Positions 7,869-15,773 of a stretch of 64,000 nucleotides of DNA are shown here, in pieces; position 1 is the first letter of the stretch; every line of letters starts with the position of its first letter. The notes beneath the pieces are model-generated. The model was given only the letters and a program-made list of their open reading frames with translations, was not told the origin of the DNA and did not search any database. Location: assembly GCA_964608965.1 (NCBI GenBank), contig CAZSPZ010000005.1, positions 16,318 through 80,317 on the forward strand, in the 5' to 3' direction. This DNA comes from UBA10908 sp964608965. GTDB lineage: Bacteria > Bacillota > Clostridia > Peptostreptococcales > Anaerovoracaceae. The position numbers and the translations under genes are program-made.

Positions 7869-8783
7869 ATCATATATTTTATTGATCACGACAAAGCATT
7901 TCATTATTGGGACGAAAACAACAAACCGGTCCTTCGGATTAAATCCGGCGAATCAGTGGAATTTGAAACAAAGGATTGTATTTGCAATGTACTGACAGAG
8001 CAGACAAAAGAAAAGTACGAGGTGGCCGTTTTTAATAAAGTGGAAGTGAACCCGGTAACCGGACCCGTTTATGTGGAAGAGGCCGCTCCGGGTGATGTTC
8101 TGGAAGTGAAAATCGAAAAAATTAAGTTCAAGGATCATGCTTTGATTACCTGCCAGGAAAACCTGGGCTTTCTTGGGGATTTTTTTAAGGAGACCACCTT
8201 TAAAATCCTTCCCATTGTCGGGAATTACGCAAAATTCGACGACAAGCTTGATCTTCCTTTAGATCCCATGGTAGGGGTGATCGGGGTAACCGCCAAAGGC
8301 CAGCGTATCAACTCCGACGACAACGGTGTCTGGGGCGGAAATATGGATAACACCATGATGAGAGAAGGCGCGATCGTGTATCTGCCTGTCGAAGTGGAAG
8401 GTGCTCTTATGGGCACGGGAGACGTCCATGCGATGATGGGAGACGGAGAGATCAACTGTTCAGCCGTAGAAGCGCCGGCTTATGTGACGCTCAATATTAA
8501 AGTGCGCAAGGATATTAAGATTGCAGATCCTGTGGTTTCCACGCCCACACATTTTGCCACGCTTGCTACCAGAGCGAGCTCCGACGAAGCGGCAAGAGCC
8601 AGTATACGCCAGATGTTCGAGTTTCTGAAACAAAAAACCACCATGGATCCGGAAGAAATCTCCATGCTGATGACCGCGATCGGAAACAGCGAAGTTTGTG
8701 TCAACTGCGGGAGAAATACGAGAACGATGCGGTTCACTATGCCATGGTATGCATTGAATAAATACGGCTTTCACGAGTTTTAG
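7869..8783 (+). CDS. Acetamidase/formamidase family protein with a non-standard start codon
   Basis: The body matches the AmdA/FmdA family: WGGNMDNTMMREGA, VYLPVEVEGALMGTGDVHAMMGDGE and the C-terminal cysteine-containing VNCGR. Members hydrolyse formamide or short amides to acid and ammonia. The first standard start (GTG 7956) would cut off the conserved N-terminal strand. Upstream in the same frame lies a family-like segment, HYWDENNKPVLRIKSGESVEF. That frame is open back to a TAG at 7836 but has no ATG/GTG/TTG. AAAGGAG at 7857-7863 points to ATC 7869 or ATA 7872. I place the start at 7869 tentatively; a mutated start codon is the alternative. It is followed after 10 bp by uxaE. Confidence 0.75.
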   Translation: MIYFIDHDKAFHYWDENNKPVLRIKSGESVEFETKDCICNVLTEQTKEKYEVAVFNKVEVNPVTGPVYVEEAAPGDVLEVKIEKIKFKDHALITCQENLGFLGDFFKETTFKILPIVGNYAKFDDKLDLPLDPMVGVIGVTAKGQRINSDDNGVWGGNMDNTMMREGAIVYLPVEVEGALMGTGDVHAMMGDGEINCSAVEAPAYVTLNIKVRKDIKIADPVVSTPTHFATLATRASSDEAARASIRQMFEFLKQKTTMDPEEISMLMTAIGNSEVCVNCGRNTRTMRFTMPWYALNKYGFHEF

Positions 8784-8793
8784 GAAGGGAAAA

Positions 8794-10230
8794 ATGACTG
8801 ACTTAAAAAATATGATAGAGAGCAATTCTCAATTCAGTTTTATGCCTGCTTCTTATCATAAAGTTTCGGCTTCCGAATGCGGGATGATAAAAGAAATCGC
8901 TACCGGCAAGGTTTTTCTTGCTACCTCAGGCTCTTTGAGCAACATGTTTTCCGGTCGGGAGATCGGCGGCTTTACGTGCTGCCAGCTTACCTGGGAGAAT
9001 GCAAAAGTGTTGATGCAGTTGTTTCCCAACACTGCTCCTGTACGCCTAAAAGGCAAGGGTATTACTATGGGCTTTGGAGACAGACTGGGCTGCGCCGGTC
9101 CCGGCCATATAAGAGCTGCGGCCACGCACGGGATATTTCCTGTTCTGGCTCAACAGTCCATACGGGAGCTTACGCTTACCGGACGAACCTTTGGCGATGT
9201 GCTGGCCGCTGCGGCTTTTTCGGTTTTTCGAGAAGGTTACACAGAAGGTTACGGTGCAGACGGAGACCATCTAAAGACAAAAGAGGAAATAAAAACCGCT
9301 TTGGATGCCGGGTACACCATGATTACGTTGGATTGCTCTGCTCAAATTGCCGTTGGAGTGGCAGAGTATGACAGCAATCAGATGAAAAGCTCTTATGCTT
9401 TGCTTCCTAAAGATGTCCGAAATCATTACGAAGAACTCTATATCGGGAAAATCCTGCCTGTTATCGGCAGCGTTTCCATGGAACAAGTGGCCTTTATAGT
9501 CTTAACCTTCCATCGAGCGATCGAGCATGCTAAAGAATGTTATCAATATATAAGAAGCTCCGGTAAACAAGTGGATTTTGAGCTTTCCATCGACGAAACG
9601 TTAACGTCCACCGATCCTGCGGCACATTTTATTATTGCCAGCGAACTACTGTCTGCGGGTGTGGAACTGTTCAGCATCGCCCCTCATTTCTGCGGACAAT
9701 TTGAAAAGGGGATCGACTACATCGGAAATGTTTCGGATTTTGCGAAGGAATTTGCTATGCATCAGCAGATTGCGGAACATTTCGGCAGTTACAAATTGAG
9801 CGTTCATTCCGGCTCGGATAAATTTGCGGTCATGCCGACAATCGGAAAAGTCGCAAAAGGGAATTTTCATCTGAAGACAGCCGGCACAAGCTGGCTGGAA
9901 GCTATGCGCGTTCTCGCCGAAAAAAATCCTTCGCTCTACCGCAGGGCACATCGCTTTGCATTGGAACATCAGGCGGAAGCCAGGGCATACTACCATATCA
10001 GCTCTGATCCGCGCTCTATCGTGCCCATAGACCTCCAGAACGATGCGTATCTTCCGGAATATATGAACGATGTATCGGCAAGACAGGCTATCCATATATC
10101 GTATGGAATTCTTCTTAACCAGCCGTGGTTTAAAGAGGAATTTTCAGAGTTTTTGCAGCTGCACGACGAAGCGTATTGCGGCGCGATAGAAAAGCATATG
10201 AACCGGCATATTTCTCTTCTGTCGGATTGA
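8794..10230 (+). CDS. uxaE: Tagaturonate epimerase UxaE
   Basis: 478 residues matching the UxaE family, which epimerises D-tagaturonate to D-fructuronate at C3. Recognisable stretches are GITMGFGDRLGCAGPGH near residue 88, the acidic ELSIDETLTSTDP near 262 and YKLSVHSGSDKF near 329; the His and acidic residues probably hold the metal. Start ATG 8794 follows GGAAGGG. It lets galacturonate join the fructuronate branch (UxuB, UxuA, KdgK, Eda) encoded at 56-61 kb in this window. It is co-directional with the acetamidase homologue, 10 bp away, and ends in a bidirectional terminator. Confidence 0.82.
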   Translation: MTDLKNMIESNSQFSFMPASYHKVSASECGMIKEIATGKVFLATSGSLSNMFSGREIGGFTCCQLTWENAKVLMQLFPNTAPVRLKGKGITMGFGDRLGCAGPGHIRAAATHGIFPVLAQQSIRELTLTGRTFGDVLAAAAFSVFREGYTEGYGADGDHLKTKEEIKTALDAGYTMITLDCSAQIAVGVAEYDSNQMKSSYALLPKDVRNHYEELYIGKILPVIGSVSMEQVAFIVLTFHRAIEHAKECYQYIRSSGKQVDFELSIDETLTSTDPAAHFIIASELLSAGVELFSIAPHFCGQFEKGIDYIGNVSDFAKEFAMHQQIAEHFGSYKLSVHSGSDKFAVMPTIGKVAKGNFHLKTAGTSWLEAMRVLAEKNPSLYRRAHRFALEHQAEARAYYHISSDPRSIVPIDLQNDAYLPEYMNDVSARQAIHISYGILLNQPWFKEEFSEFLQLHDEAYCGAIEKHMNRHISLLSD

Positions 10231-10292
10231 TGCGCACATCAGCCCGTAGATATAGAAGGCGGACAAATATATACCTGAATCCAAAAAATAAA

Positions 10293-10319
10293 AAAACCGG
10301 GGAGACACTGCCCGGTTTT
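10293..10319. terminator. Bidirectional terminator between uxaE and rpsT
   Basis: AAAACCGGG / CCCGGTTTT with a 9-nt loop. T-runs follow on both strands, with the longer run on the minus strand behind rpsT. Confidence 0.8.
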
Positions 10320-10367
10320 AAGCTTTTTGTGCATTTAACTTATGCACGTGTGGGGGACGGGTGAGAT

Positions 10368-10637
10368 TTATTCTGCCTTTGCTTTGTTGAAAGCTTTCGC
10401 CATTCTGGAAACTTTTCTGGAAGCCATGTTCTTATGAATGGTTCCCTTTGCAGCTGCCTGCTTAAGCTTCTTTTCTGCTGCTGTCAGCTTTTCTGCTGCT
10501 ACTTCAAAATTTCCCTCGGTCAAAGCCTTGTCAAAATTCTTGACGATTGCTCTGAGATGGTTTTTAACTCTTCTGTTCGTAGCTGTCTTCTTTGCGATGA
10601 CACCGATTCTCTTCTTTGCAGATTTGATATTCGCCAT
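10368..10637 (-). CDS. rpsT: 30S ribosomal protein S20
   Basis: 89 residues. It begins MANIKSAKKRIGV, the family's invariant N-terminus, and has the three-helix basic fold with KGTIHKNMASRKVSRMAKA near the end. It binds 16S rRNA in the small subunit. It is a single-gene unit with its own promoter, divergent from lepA, the arrangement usual in Firmicutes. Confidence 0.97.
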   Translation of the reverse strand: MANIKSAKKRIGVIAKKTATNRRVKNHLRAIVKNFDKALTEGNFEVAAEKLTAAEKKLKQAAAKGTIHKNMASRKVSRMAKAFNKAKAE

Positions 10638-10677
10638 ATTCTATTCACCCCACTTTCGTAAAAATATTGCAACATGA

Positions 10678-10706
10678 AGTATATAGAAATGCCATTGGTA
10701 TTGCAA
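10678..10706 (-). promoter_or_regulatory. rpsT promoter
   Basis: On the minus strand, TTGCAA (10706-10701), a 17-bp spacer and TATACT (10683-10678), about 40 bp upstream of the rpsT start. Confidence 0.7.
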
Positions 10707-10720
10707 GTGTTATTTTCCGC

Positions 10721-10749
10721 TTGTGGCGAAATGTCTAATCACCTATAAT
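10721..10749 (+). promoter_or_regulatory. lepA promoter
   Basis: TTGTGG (10721-10726), 17-bp spacer, TATAAT (10744-10749). It is 29 bp before the lepA start and back-to-back with the rpsT promoter. Confidence 0.7.
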
Positions 10750-10778
10750 ACAGTAAGACATAACTATTTGGAGGACCA

Positions 10779-12590
10779 ATGAAAGACTATCAGCAGTACA
10801 TTAGAAATTTTTGCATTATTGCCCACATAGACCATGGCAAGTCGACTTTGGCGGACCGTTTGCTGGAAACGACGGGTTCGGTTGCCCATAGGGATATGAA
10901 AGAGCAGTTTTTAGACAATATGGACTTGGAAAGGGAAAGAGGCATTACGATTAAGCTTCAGGCCACCAGGCTTGTTTATCATGCCAAAGACGGACACGAG
11001 TATGTGTTCAACTTGATCGATACGCCCGGACACGTGGATTTTACTTACGAAGTGTCTCGCAGTCTGGCCGCTTGCGAAGGTGCTGTTCTTGTTGTGGATG
11101 CCACGCAAGGCGTCGAGGCTCAGACATTGGCCAATGTATATTTAGCCTTAGACGAAGAGCTTGAAATCGTTCCCGTAATTAACAAGATCGATTTAGCTTC
11201 CGCAAGGCCCGAAGAAGTAAAGGAAGAAATCGAAGAAGTTATCGGAATAGAAGCGAAGAACGCTCCGCTCATCTCGGCAAAAGAAGGGTTGAATATAGAA
11301 GCCGTACTGGAAGAAATCGTGGCGAAAATACCCGCTCCCACGGGCGATGTGAACGGAAAGTTAAAAGCGCTGATCTTTGATTCGTATTACGACAATTATA
11401 AGGGAGTGGTCATTTATACAAGAATATTCGACGGCTCCGTTAAGGTCGGCGATACGATTTGCCTTATGAATACAAAAAAAACGTTCGAAGTTACTGAAGT
11501 CGGCGTCAGTTCTCCCATGCAGACTCCGGTGGATGTATTATCCGCCGGCGCCGTTGGGTATATATGCGCCAGCATAAAGCAAGTGGCGGATGCAAGGGTC
11601 GGCGATACGATTACATTGGATAACGATCCTACAAAAGAACCTCTGCACGGCTACAAAAAGGTTCAGCCTATGGTATATTGCGGCATTTACCCCGCAGAAG
11701 GCGAAAAGTATGAAAACGTAAAAGACTGCCTGGAAAAATTGCAGGTGAACGACGCCGCATTTTTATTCGAGCCTGAAACTTCAACTGCGTTGGGCTTTGG
11801 ATTTCGCTGTGGCTTTTTGGGCTTGCTCCACATGGAAATTATTGTGGAAAGGCTTGAACGGGAGTTTGACCTTGCCATTATCACCACCTCTCCCAGCGTA
11901 ATCTATAAAGTGGTCATGAATGACGGTTCGATCCAAATGATCCAGAATCCGTCAAACTTACCCGGACCAATGGAATACAGCCATATAGAAGAGCCTATGG
12001 TCAAAACGAATATCATGCTTCCAAAGGAATATGTGGGCTCCATCATGGAACTTTGCCAGGACAGGCGCGGAACTTTGGAACACATGGAATATCTAAGTGC
12101 GACTCGTGTGGTTTTACATTACGAAATGCCTTTAAACGAAGTAATTTACGACTTTTTTGATGCTCTAAAATCGAAGACAAGAGGCTACGGTTCTTTGGAT
12201 TACGACTTCTCCCATTATGTGAAGTCTCAACTGGTAAAAATGGACATCTTGCTGAACAGAGAGTTGGTCGATGCATTGTCTATGATTGTTCATGAATCCA
12301 AAGCATATCAAAGAGGACGCTTCGTGTGCGAAAAACTGAAGGACGTTATTCCGATGCACCAGTTCGAGGTTCCCATACAGGCGTCCATAGGACAGAAAGT
12401 TATTGCCAGAGAGACTGTTCGTGCGTACAGGAAAGATGTTCTTGCAAAATGTTACGGCGGCGATATTTCCCGAAAGAAGAAGTTGCTGGAAAAGCAAAAA
12501 GAAGGCAAAAAGCGCATGCGCCAGTTTGGGACAGTAGAAGTTCCCCAAGAGGCGTTTACTGCGGTTCTGAAATACGACGACTCAAAATGA
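10779..12590 (+). CDS. lepA: Elongation factor 4 (LepA), ribosome-bound translational GTPase
   Basis: 603 residues, the normal length. G1 is AHIDHGKST (residues 14-22), G3 DTPGHVDF and G4 NKID. Domain II and the EF-G-like domains follow, and the LepA-specific C-terminal domain ends near KKRMRQFGTVEVPQEAF. It acts on stalled or mistranslocated ribosomes. Start ATG follows GGAGG. Its stop overlaps the start of hemW by 3 bp, so the two are translationally coupled. Confidence 0.97.
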   Translation: MKDYQQYIRNFCIIAHIDHGKSTLADRLLETTGSVAHRDMKEQFLDNMDLERERGITIKLQATRLVYHAKDGHEYVFNLIDTPGHVDFTYEVSRSLAACEGAVLVVDATQGVEAQTLANVYLALDEELEIVPVINKIDLASARPEEVKEEIEEVIGIEAKNAPLISAKEGLNIEAVLEEIVAKIPAPTGDVNGKLKALIFDSYYDNYKGVVIYTRIFDGSVKVGDTICLMNTKKTFEVTEVGVSSPMQTPVDVLSAGAVGYICASIKQVADARVGDTITLDNDPTKEPLHGYKKVQPMVYCGIYPAEGEKYENVKDCLEKLQVNDAAFLFEPETSTALGFGFRCGFLGLLHMEIIVERLEREFDLAIITTSPSVIYKVVMNDGSIQMIQNPSNLPGPMEYSHIEEPMVKTNIMLPKEYVGSIMELCQDRRGTLEHMEYLSATRVVLHYEMPLNEVIYDFFDALKSKTRGYGSLDYDFSHYVKSQLVKMDILLNRELVDALSMIVHESKAYQRGRFVCEKLKDVIPMHQFEVPIQASIGQKVIARETVRAYRKDVLAKCYGGDISRKKKLLEKQKEGKKRMRQFGTVEVPQEAFTAVLKYDDSK

Positions 12591-13741
12591 CGGATATCGC
12601 CGCAAAGAAGCCGCTTGGCGTTTATGTGCATATCCCGTTTTGCATCAGAAAGTGCAATTACTGCGATTTTGTTTCGTTTGCCATCGATGAGCACACGCAA
12701 CAAAAAGTGAAAGCCGATTACATGGAGAAATTGCAGGCAGAAATAGAAAATCACCGCTTGCTTGCCGGCGATCAATATTTTGTCGACTCCATTTATTACG
12801 GTGGGGGGACTCCCACGACCGTAGACGCCGAAAAGTATGTCCAAAGCAATCGGCAGATAAGAGATGCCTTTCCCGGAGCAGCGGAAGTAGAAATCACGAT
12901 CGAAGCGAATCCGGGCACCTTGAATCCGCATCAGCTTCAATGCATAGAAAAAGCAGGGTTTAACCGCGCCAGCCTCGGCGTGCAGAGCCTGGACGACGAA
13001 ATTTTACTTCGCATGGGGCGCATTCACACTGCAGGGGAAGCGAAGGAAAGTTATCACAACCTGCGGCAAATCATCAAGAATATCAATGTGGATTTGATGT
13101 TTGGCGTTCCCGGGCAGACGATGTCTGTATGGAGGGAAACGCTCCTGCGTGTTTTGGATTGGTCTCCGGAGCATCTATCTTTTTACAGCCTTCAACTCGA
13201 AGAGGGTACGCCGTTTTTCACGGATTACCGAAACGGAGCGATGGATATTCCCACCTGGGAAGCGAATCGGGAAATGTATCATTTTGCCGTGGAAACCATC
13301 AAATCGTGCGGGTACCGTCATTACGAAATATCAAATGCCGCGAAGCCCGGGTACGAGTGCCGTCATAATTTAAAATACTGGACGATGCAAGACTATCTTG
13401 GACTTGGCGTTTCCGCTCATTCCTACATGAACGGGGTTCGCCGCGCAAACACTTCCGGTCTGACAGATTATAACGAAGGCCGGTTTGGAGGAGTAGGGGA
13501 AACCGGCAGCCGCGCAGATCAGATAGGTGATTACTTATTCACAGAGTTACGACTAATCCGGGGCTTTGACCTGCAGGATTACAGAAACCGTTTTGGTTCA
13601 GATTTTTGGGTCGATCATCAGTCTGCCGCAGAGTCACTCTTGCAAGGAGGCTTTTTGCGGGAAGAAGGAGGTTGTGTTCGGCTGACAGACAAGGGGTTGG
13701 ATCATACAAACCCTGTAATGGAGCGACTGCTCAACGCATAG
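12587..13741 (+). CDS. hemW: Radical SAM heme chaperone HemW (oxygen-independent coproporphyrinogen oxidase-like)
   Basis: 384 residues from ATG 12587, inside the lepA stop. The radical-SAM cluster motif is CIRKCNYC (CxxxCxxC), preceded by VYVHIPF; YYGGGTPT and GVQSLDDEIL follow. Length and the lack of extra HemN N-terminal residues favour HemW over true coproporphyrinogen dehydrogenase. A reading that starts at 12326 is only the extension of the frame into lepA. The lepA-hemW pair is common in Firmicutes. It is followed after 12 bp by glpK. Confidence 0.92.
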   Translation: MTDIAAKKPLGVYVHIPFCIRKCNYCDFVSFAIDEHTQQKVKADYMEKLQAEIENHRLLAGDQYFVDSIYYGGGTPTTVDAEKYVQSNRQIRDAFPGAAEVEITIEANPGTLNPHQLQCIEKAGFNRASLGVQSLDDEILLRMGRIHTAGEAKESYHNLRQIIKNINVDLMFGVPGQTMSVWRETLLRVLDWSPEHLSFYSLQLEEGTPFFTDYRNGAMDIPTWEANREMYHFAVETIKSCGYRHYEISNAAKPGYECRHNLKYWTMQDYLGLGVSAHSYMNGVRRANTSGLTDYNEGRFGGVGETGSRADQIGDYLFTELRLIRGFDLQDYRNRFGSDFWVDHQSAAESLLQGGFLREEGGCVRLTDKGLDHTNPVMERLLNA

Positions 13742-13753
13742 GAGGTACTATTT

Positions 13754-15253
13754 ATGGATAACAGTGAAAAATATATTATGGCACTGGATCAAGGTACAAC
13801 CAGTAGCCGGTGTATTCTTTTTAATCGCTTGGGAGAACAGGTCTCTGTCGCTCAGAAGGAATTCACGCAGATTTATCCCAAACCGGGTTGGGTCGAGCAC
13901 GATGCGATGGAAATATGGTCTACGCAGATTGGTGTTGCGCAGGAAGCCATGTTAAAAATACAGGCAACATTTGAAAACATTTCTGCAATAGGCATTACAA
14001 ATCAAAGGGAGACTACAGTTCTGTGGGACAAAGAAACCGGACTCCCCATTTATAATGCCATCGTTTGGCAGTGCCGGAGGACAGCCGCTTTTTGCGAAAA
14101 ACTGACGGCCGACGGACATGCGGACTTTATAAGAGAGAGAACAGGCTTAAAGACAGACGCTTACTTTTCAGCCACAAAAATCCGCTGGATTTTAGATCAT
14201 GTCGAGGGAGCAAGAGAAAAAGCGGAACAAGGACGAATACTCTTCGGAACGATCGATACATGGCTTATTTGGAATTTGACCAAGGGGAAAATTCACGTAA
14301 CGGATTATTCCAATGCATCAAGGACCATGCTTTTTAACATCAACTGTATGGCCTGGGATCAGGACATCCTACGTTTGCTGGATATTCCTCAAAATATTTT
14401 ACCCAAAGTTGTTCAGTCTTCCGAAGTTTACGGAGATACGGATGCCGGTATATTCGGTGGTCCGATTCCCATAGGGGGCGCTGCGGGAGATCAACAGGCA
14501 GCATTGTTTGGCCAGACATGCTTTCAAAAGGGAGAGGCAAAAAATACGTACGGAACCGGCTGTTTTCTCCTTATGAATACCGGCCATACGCCTGTCATTT
14601 CCAATAACGGACTTTTGACAACCATAGCCTGGGGCGTGGACGGTAAAATAACATATGCCTTGGAAGGCTCCGTATTCGCGGCCGGGGCGGCGATACAATG
14701 GCTTCGGGACGAAATGGGACTCATCACCGATTCTGCGCAATCAGAGCGCTGCGCACGAAAGGTTCCCGACACGAACGGAGTTTACATGGTGCCTGCCTTT
14801 GTCGGACTTGGCGCGCCATACTGGGATCCATATGCGCGGGGAACCATTGTCGGCCTTACCCGGGGAGCCGGGAGGGATCATCTGATTCGCGCAACGCTGG
14901 AATCCATAGCATACCAAACGTACGACGTACTCTATGCCATGGAGCAGGACTCGGGGGTAAAACTTCATTCTTTAAGAGTGGACGGCGGAGCCTGCGCAAA
15001 TGATTTCCTGAGGCAGTTTCAATCCGACATTATCCAGACGGAAGTGCAGAGACCTACCTGCATCGAAACGACGGCACTGGGAGCTGCCTATTTGGCGGGG
15101 CTGGCTGTCGGCTATTGGGAAAACATGGAGGATATAAGAAATAACTGGCGGATTTCAGGAAGCTTTATCCCCCAAATCACCGATCAAAAAAGCTTGGATT
15201 TGTTGGAAGGATGGCATAAAGCCGTTAAATGTTCGATGGGATGGATGAGATAA
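13754..15253 (+). CDS. glpK: Glycerol kinase (canonical)
   Basis: 499 residues. It has all the glycerol-binding residues: NQRET (Arg/Glu), YNAIVWQ (Trp), DAYFSATK (Tyr) and GAAGDQQAALFGQ (Asp, Gln), plus NTYGTGCFLLMNTG. It phosphorylates glycerol to sn-glycerol-3-phosphate with ATP. Start ATG follows AGGAGG. It differs from the two kinases at 1-4.7 kb precisely at the substrate arginine, which makes it the likely housekeeping enzyme. No glpF or glpD is nearby. The next gene starts 2 bp after its stop. Confidence 0.93.
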   Translation: MDNSEKYIMALDQGTTSSRCILFNRLGEQVSVAQKEFTQIYPKPGWVEHDAMEIWSTQIGVAQEAMLKIQATFENISAIGITNQRETTVLWDKETGLPIYNAIVWQCRRTAAFCEKLTADGHADFIRERTGLKTDAYFSATKIRWILDHVEGAREKAEQGRILFGTIDTWLIWNLTKGKIHVTDYSNASRTMLFNINCMAWDQDILRLLDIPQNILPKVVQSSEVYGDTDAGIFGGPIPIGGAAGDQQAALFGQTCFQKGEAKNTYGTGCFLLMNTGHTPVISNNGLLTTIAWGVDGKITYALEGSVFAAGAAIQWLRDEMGLITDSAQSERCARKVPDTNGVYMVPAFVGLGAPYWDPYARGTIVGLTRGAGRDHLIRATLESIAYQTYDVLYAMEQDSGVKLHSLRVDGGACANDFLRQFQSDIIQTEVQRPTCIETTALGAAYLAGLAVGYWENMEDIRNNWRISGSFIPQITDQKSLDLLEGWHKAVKCSMGWMR

Positions 15254-15254
15254 A

Positions 15255-15659
15255 ATGCAAGAGTATATGGAATTGATAAAGGCCCATCCCGCTTTCGAAG
15301 GGATTACCCAAGACGAAGATATTCTGTGGCTGCGCAAATGTATGGAAGCGGAGGTTTATCGATTTCAGAAAGGAGAAACTGTCTTTAGGGAAGGAGACGA
15401 AATACTCTTTGCCGACATTCTTTTGGAAGGCAAAGCGGAGGTTTTCTCCGCTGACGGATCTCGATACGTAAAAGAAGGTGGATCTCTTCTTTTTGAACAT
15501 GAACTTTCAGGATCTTCGTTTTATGCGCCTTACACCGTTGTGGCCGATTCGGAGATTATTGTACTCTCCATGCGTGTACTTCGACTTGCAAAATTGTGCA
15601 GTTTCCGGTGTTCATTCCACGGAAAACTGCTGGATAATATAAAGAAACTTTTTTCATAA
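15255..15659 (+). CDS. Cyclic-nucleotide-binding-fold protein without DNA-binding domain
   Basis: 134 residues. The beta-roll is recognisable: FQKGETVFREGDE then ADILLEGKAEVFSADG, as in the Crp/Fnr sensor domain. The phosphate-binding cassette is not conserved (no GE(I/L)ALL..RAA), and the protein ends where Crp/Fnr would continue into the dimer helix and helix-turn-helix. There is no sign of a broken continuation before the heat-shock promoter. It starts 2 bp after glpK and is presumably co-translated. It could be a ligand sensor that works through a partner, or a relic of a Crp-type regulator. Confidence 0.65.
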   Translation: MQEYMELIKAHPAFEGITQDEDILWLRKCMEAEVYRFQKGETVFREGDEILFADILLEGKAEVFSADGSRYVKEGGSLLFEHELSGSSFYAPYTVVADSEIIVLSMRVLRLAKLCSFRCSFHGKLLDNIKKLFS

Positions 15660-15665
15660 AACCTA

Positions 15666-15695
15666 TTGACAACCCCCCTTCAGGGGGGTTATATT
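15666..15695 (+). promoter_or_regulatory. hrcA operon promoter with a palindromic spacer
   Basis: TTGACA (15666-15671), 18-bp spacer, TATATT (15690-15695). The spacer is almost entirely a hairpin, AACCCCCC-TTCA-GGGGGGTT (15671-15690), which may also end transcription from glpK and the cNMP-fold gene. Confidence 0.8.
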
Positions 15696-15705
15696 AATGT
15701 CAGCG

Positions 15706-15732
15706 TTAGCACTCACCAACAAAGAGTGCTAA
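15706..15732 (+). promoter_or_regulatory. CIRCE operator
   Basis: TTAGCACTC-N9-GAGTGCTAA, a perfect match to the HrcA-binding CIRCE consensus, placed just downstream of the -10 box and upstream of hrcA. It shows negative autoregulation of the heat-shock operon by HrcA, with GroE-dependent feedback as in Bacillus. Confidence 0.97.
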
Positions 15733-15773
15733 CAAACTAATCGGTCCGCCGAGAGGAAGGGGGAACGCTCACC

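Noticed and set aside
7813..7995. 60-codon open frame ahead of the acetamidase gene
   Set aside because: It has no family resemblance and overlaps the better-supported N-terminus of the amidase in another frame.
10329..10347. Hairpin GTGCAT...ATGCAC between uxaE and rpsT as a terminator
   Set aside because: No T-run follows it on either strand; the neighbouring CCGGG hairpin is the better terminator.
12326..12586. N-terminal extension of hemW
   Set aside because: It lies wholly inside lepA, and the radical SAM protein starts normally at ATG 12587.
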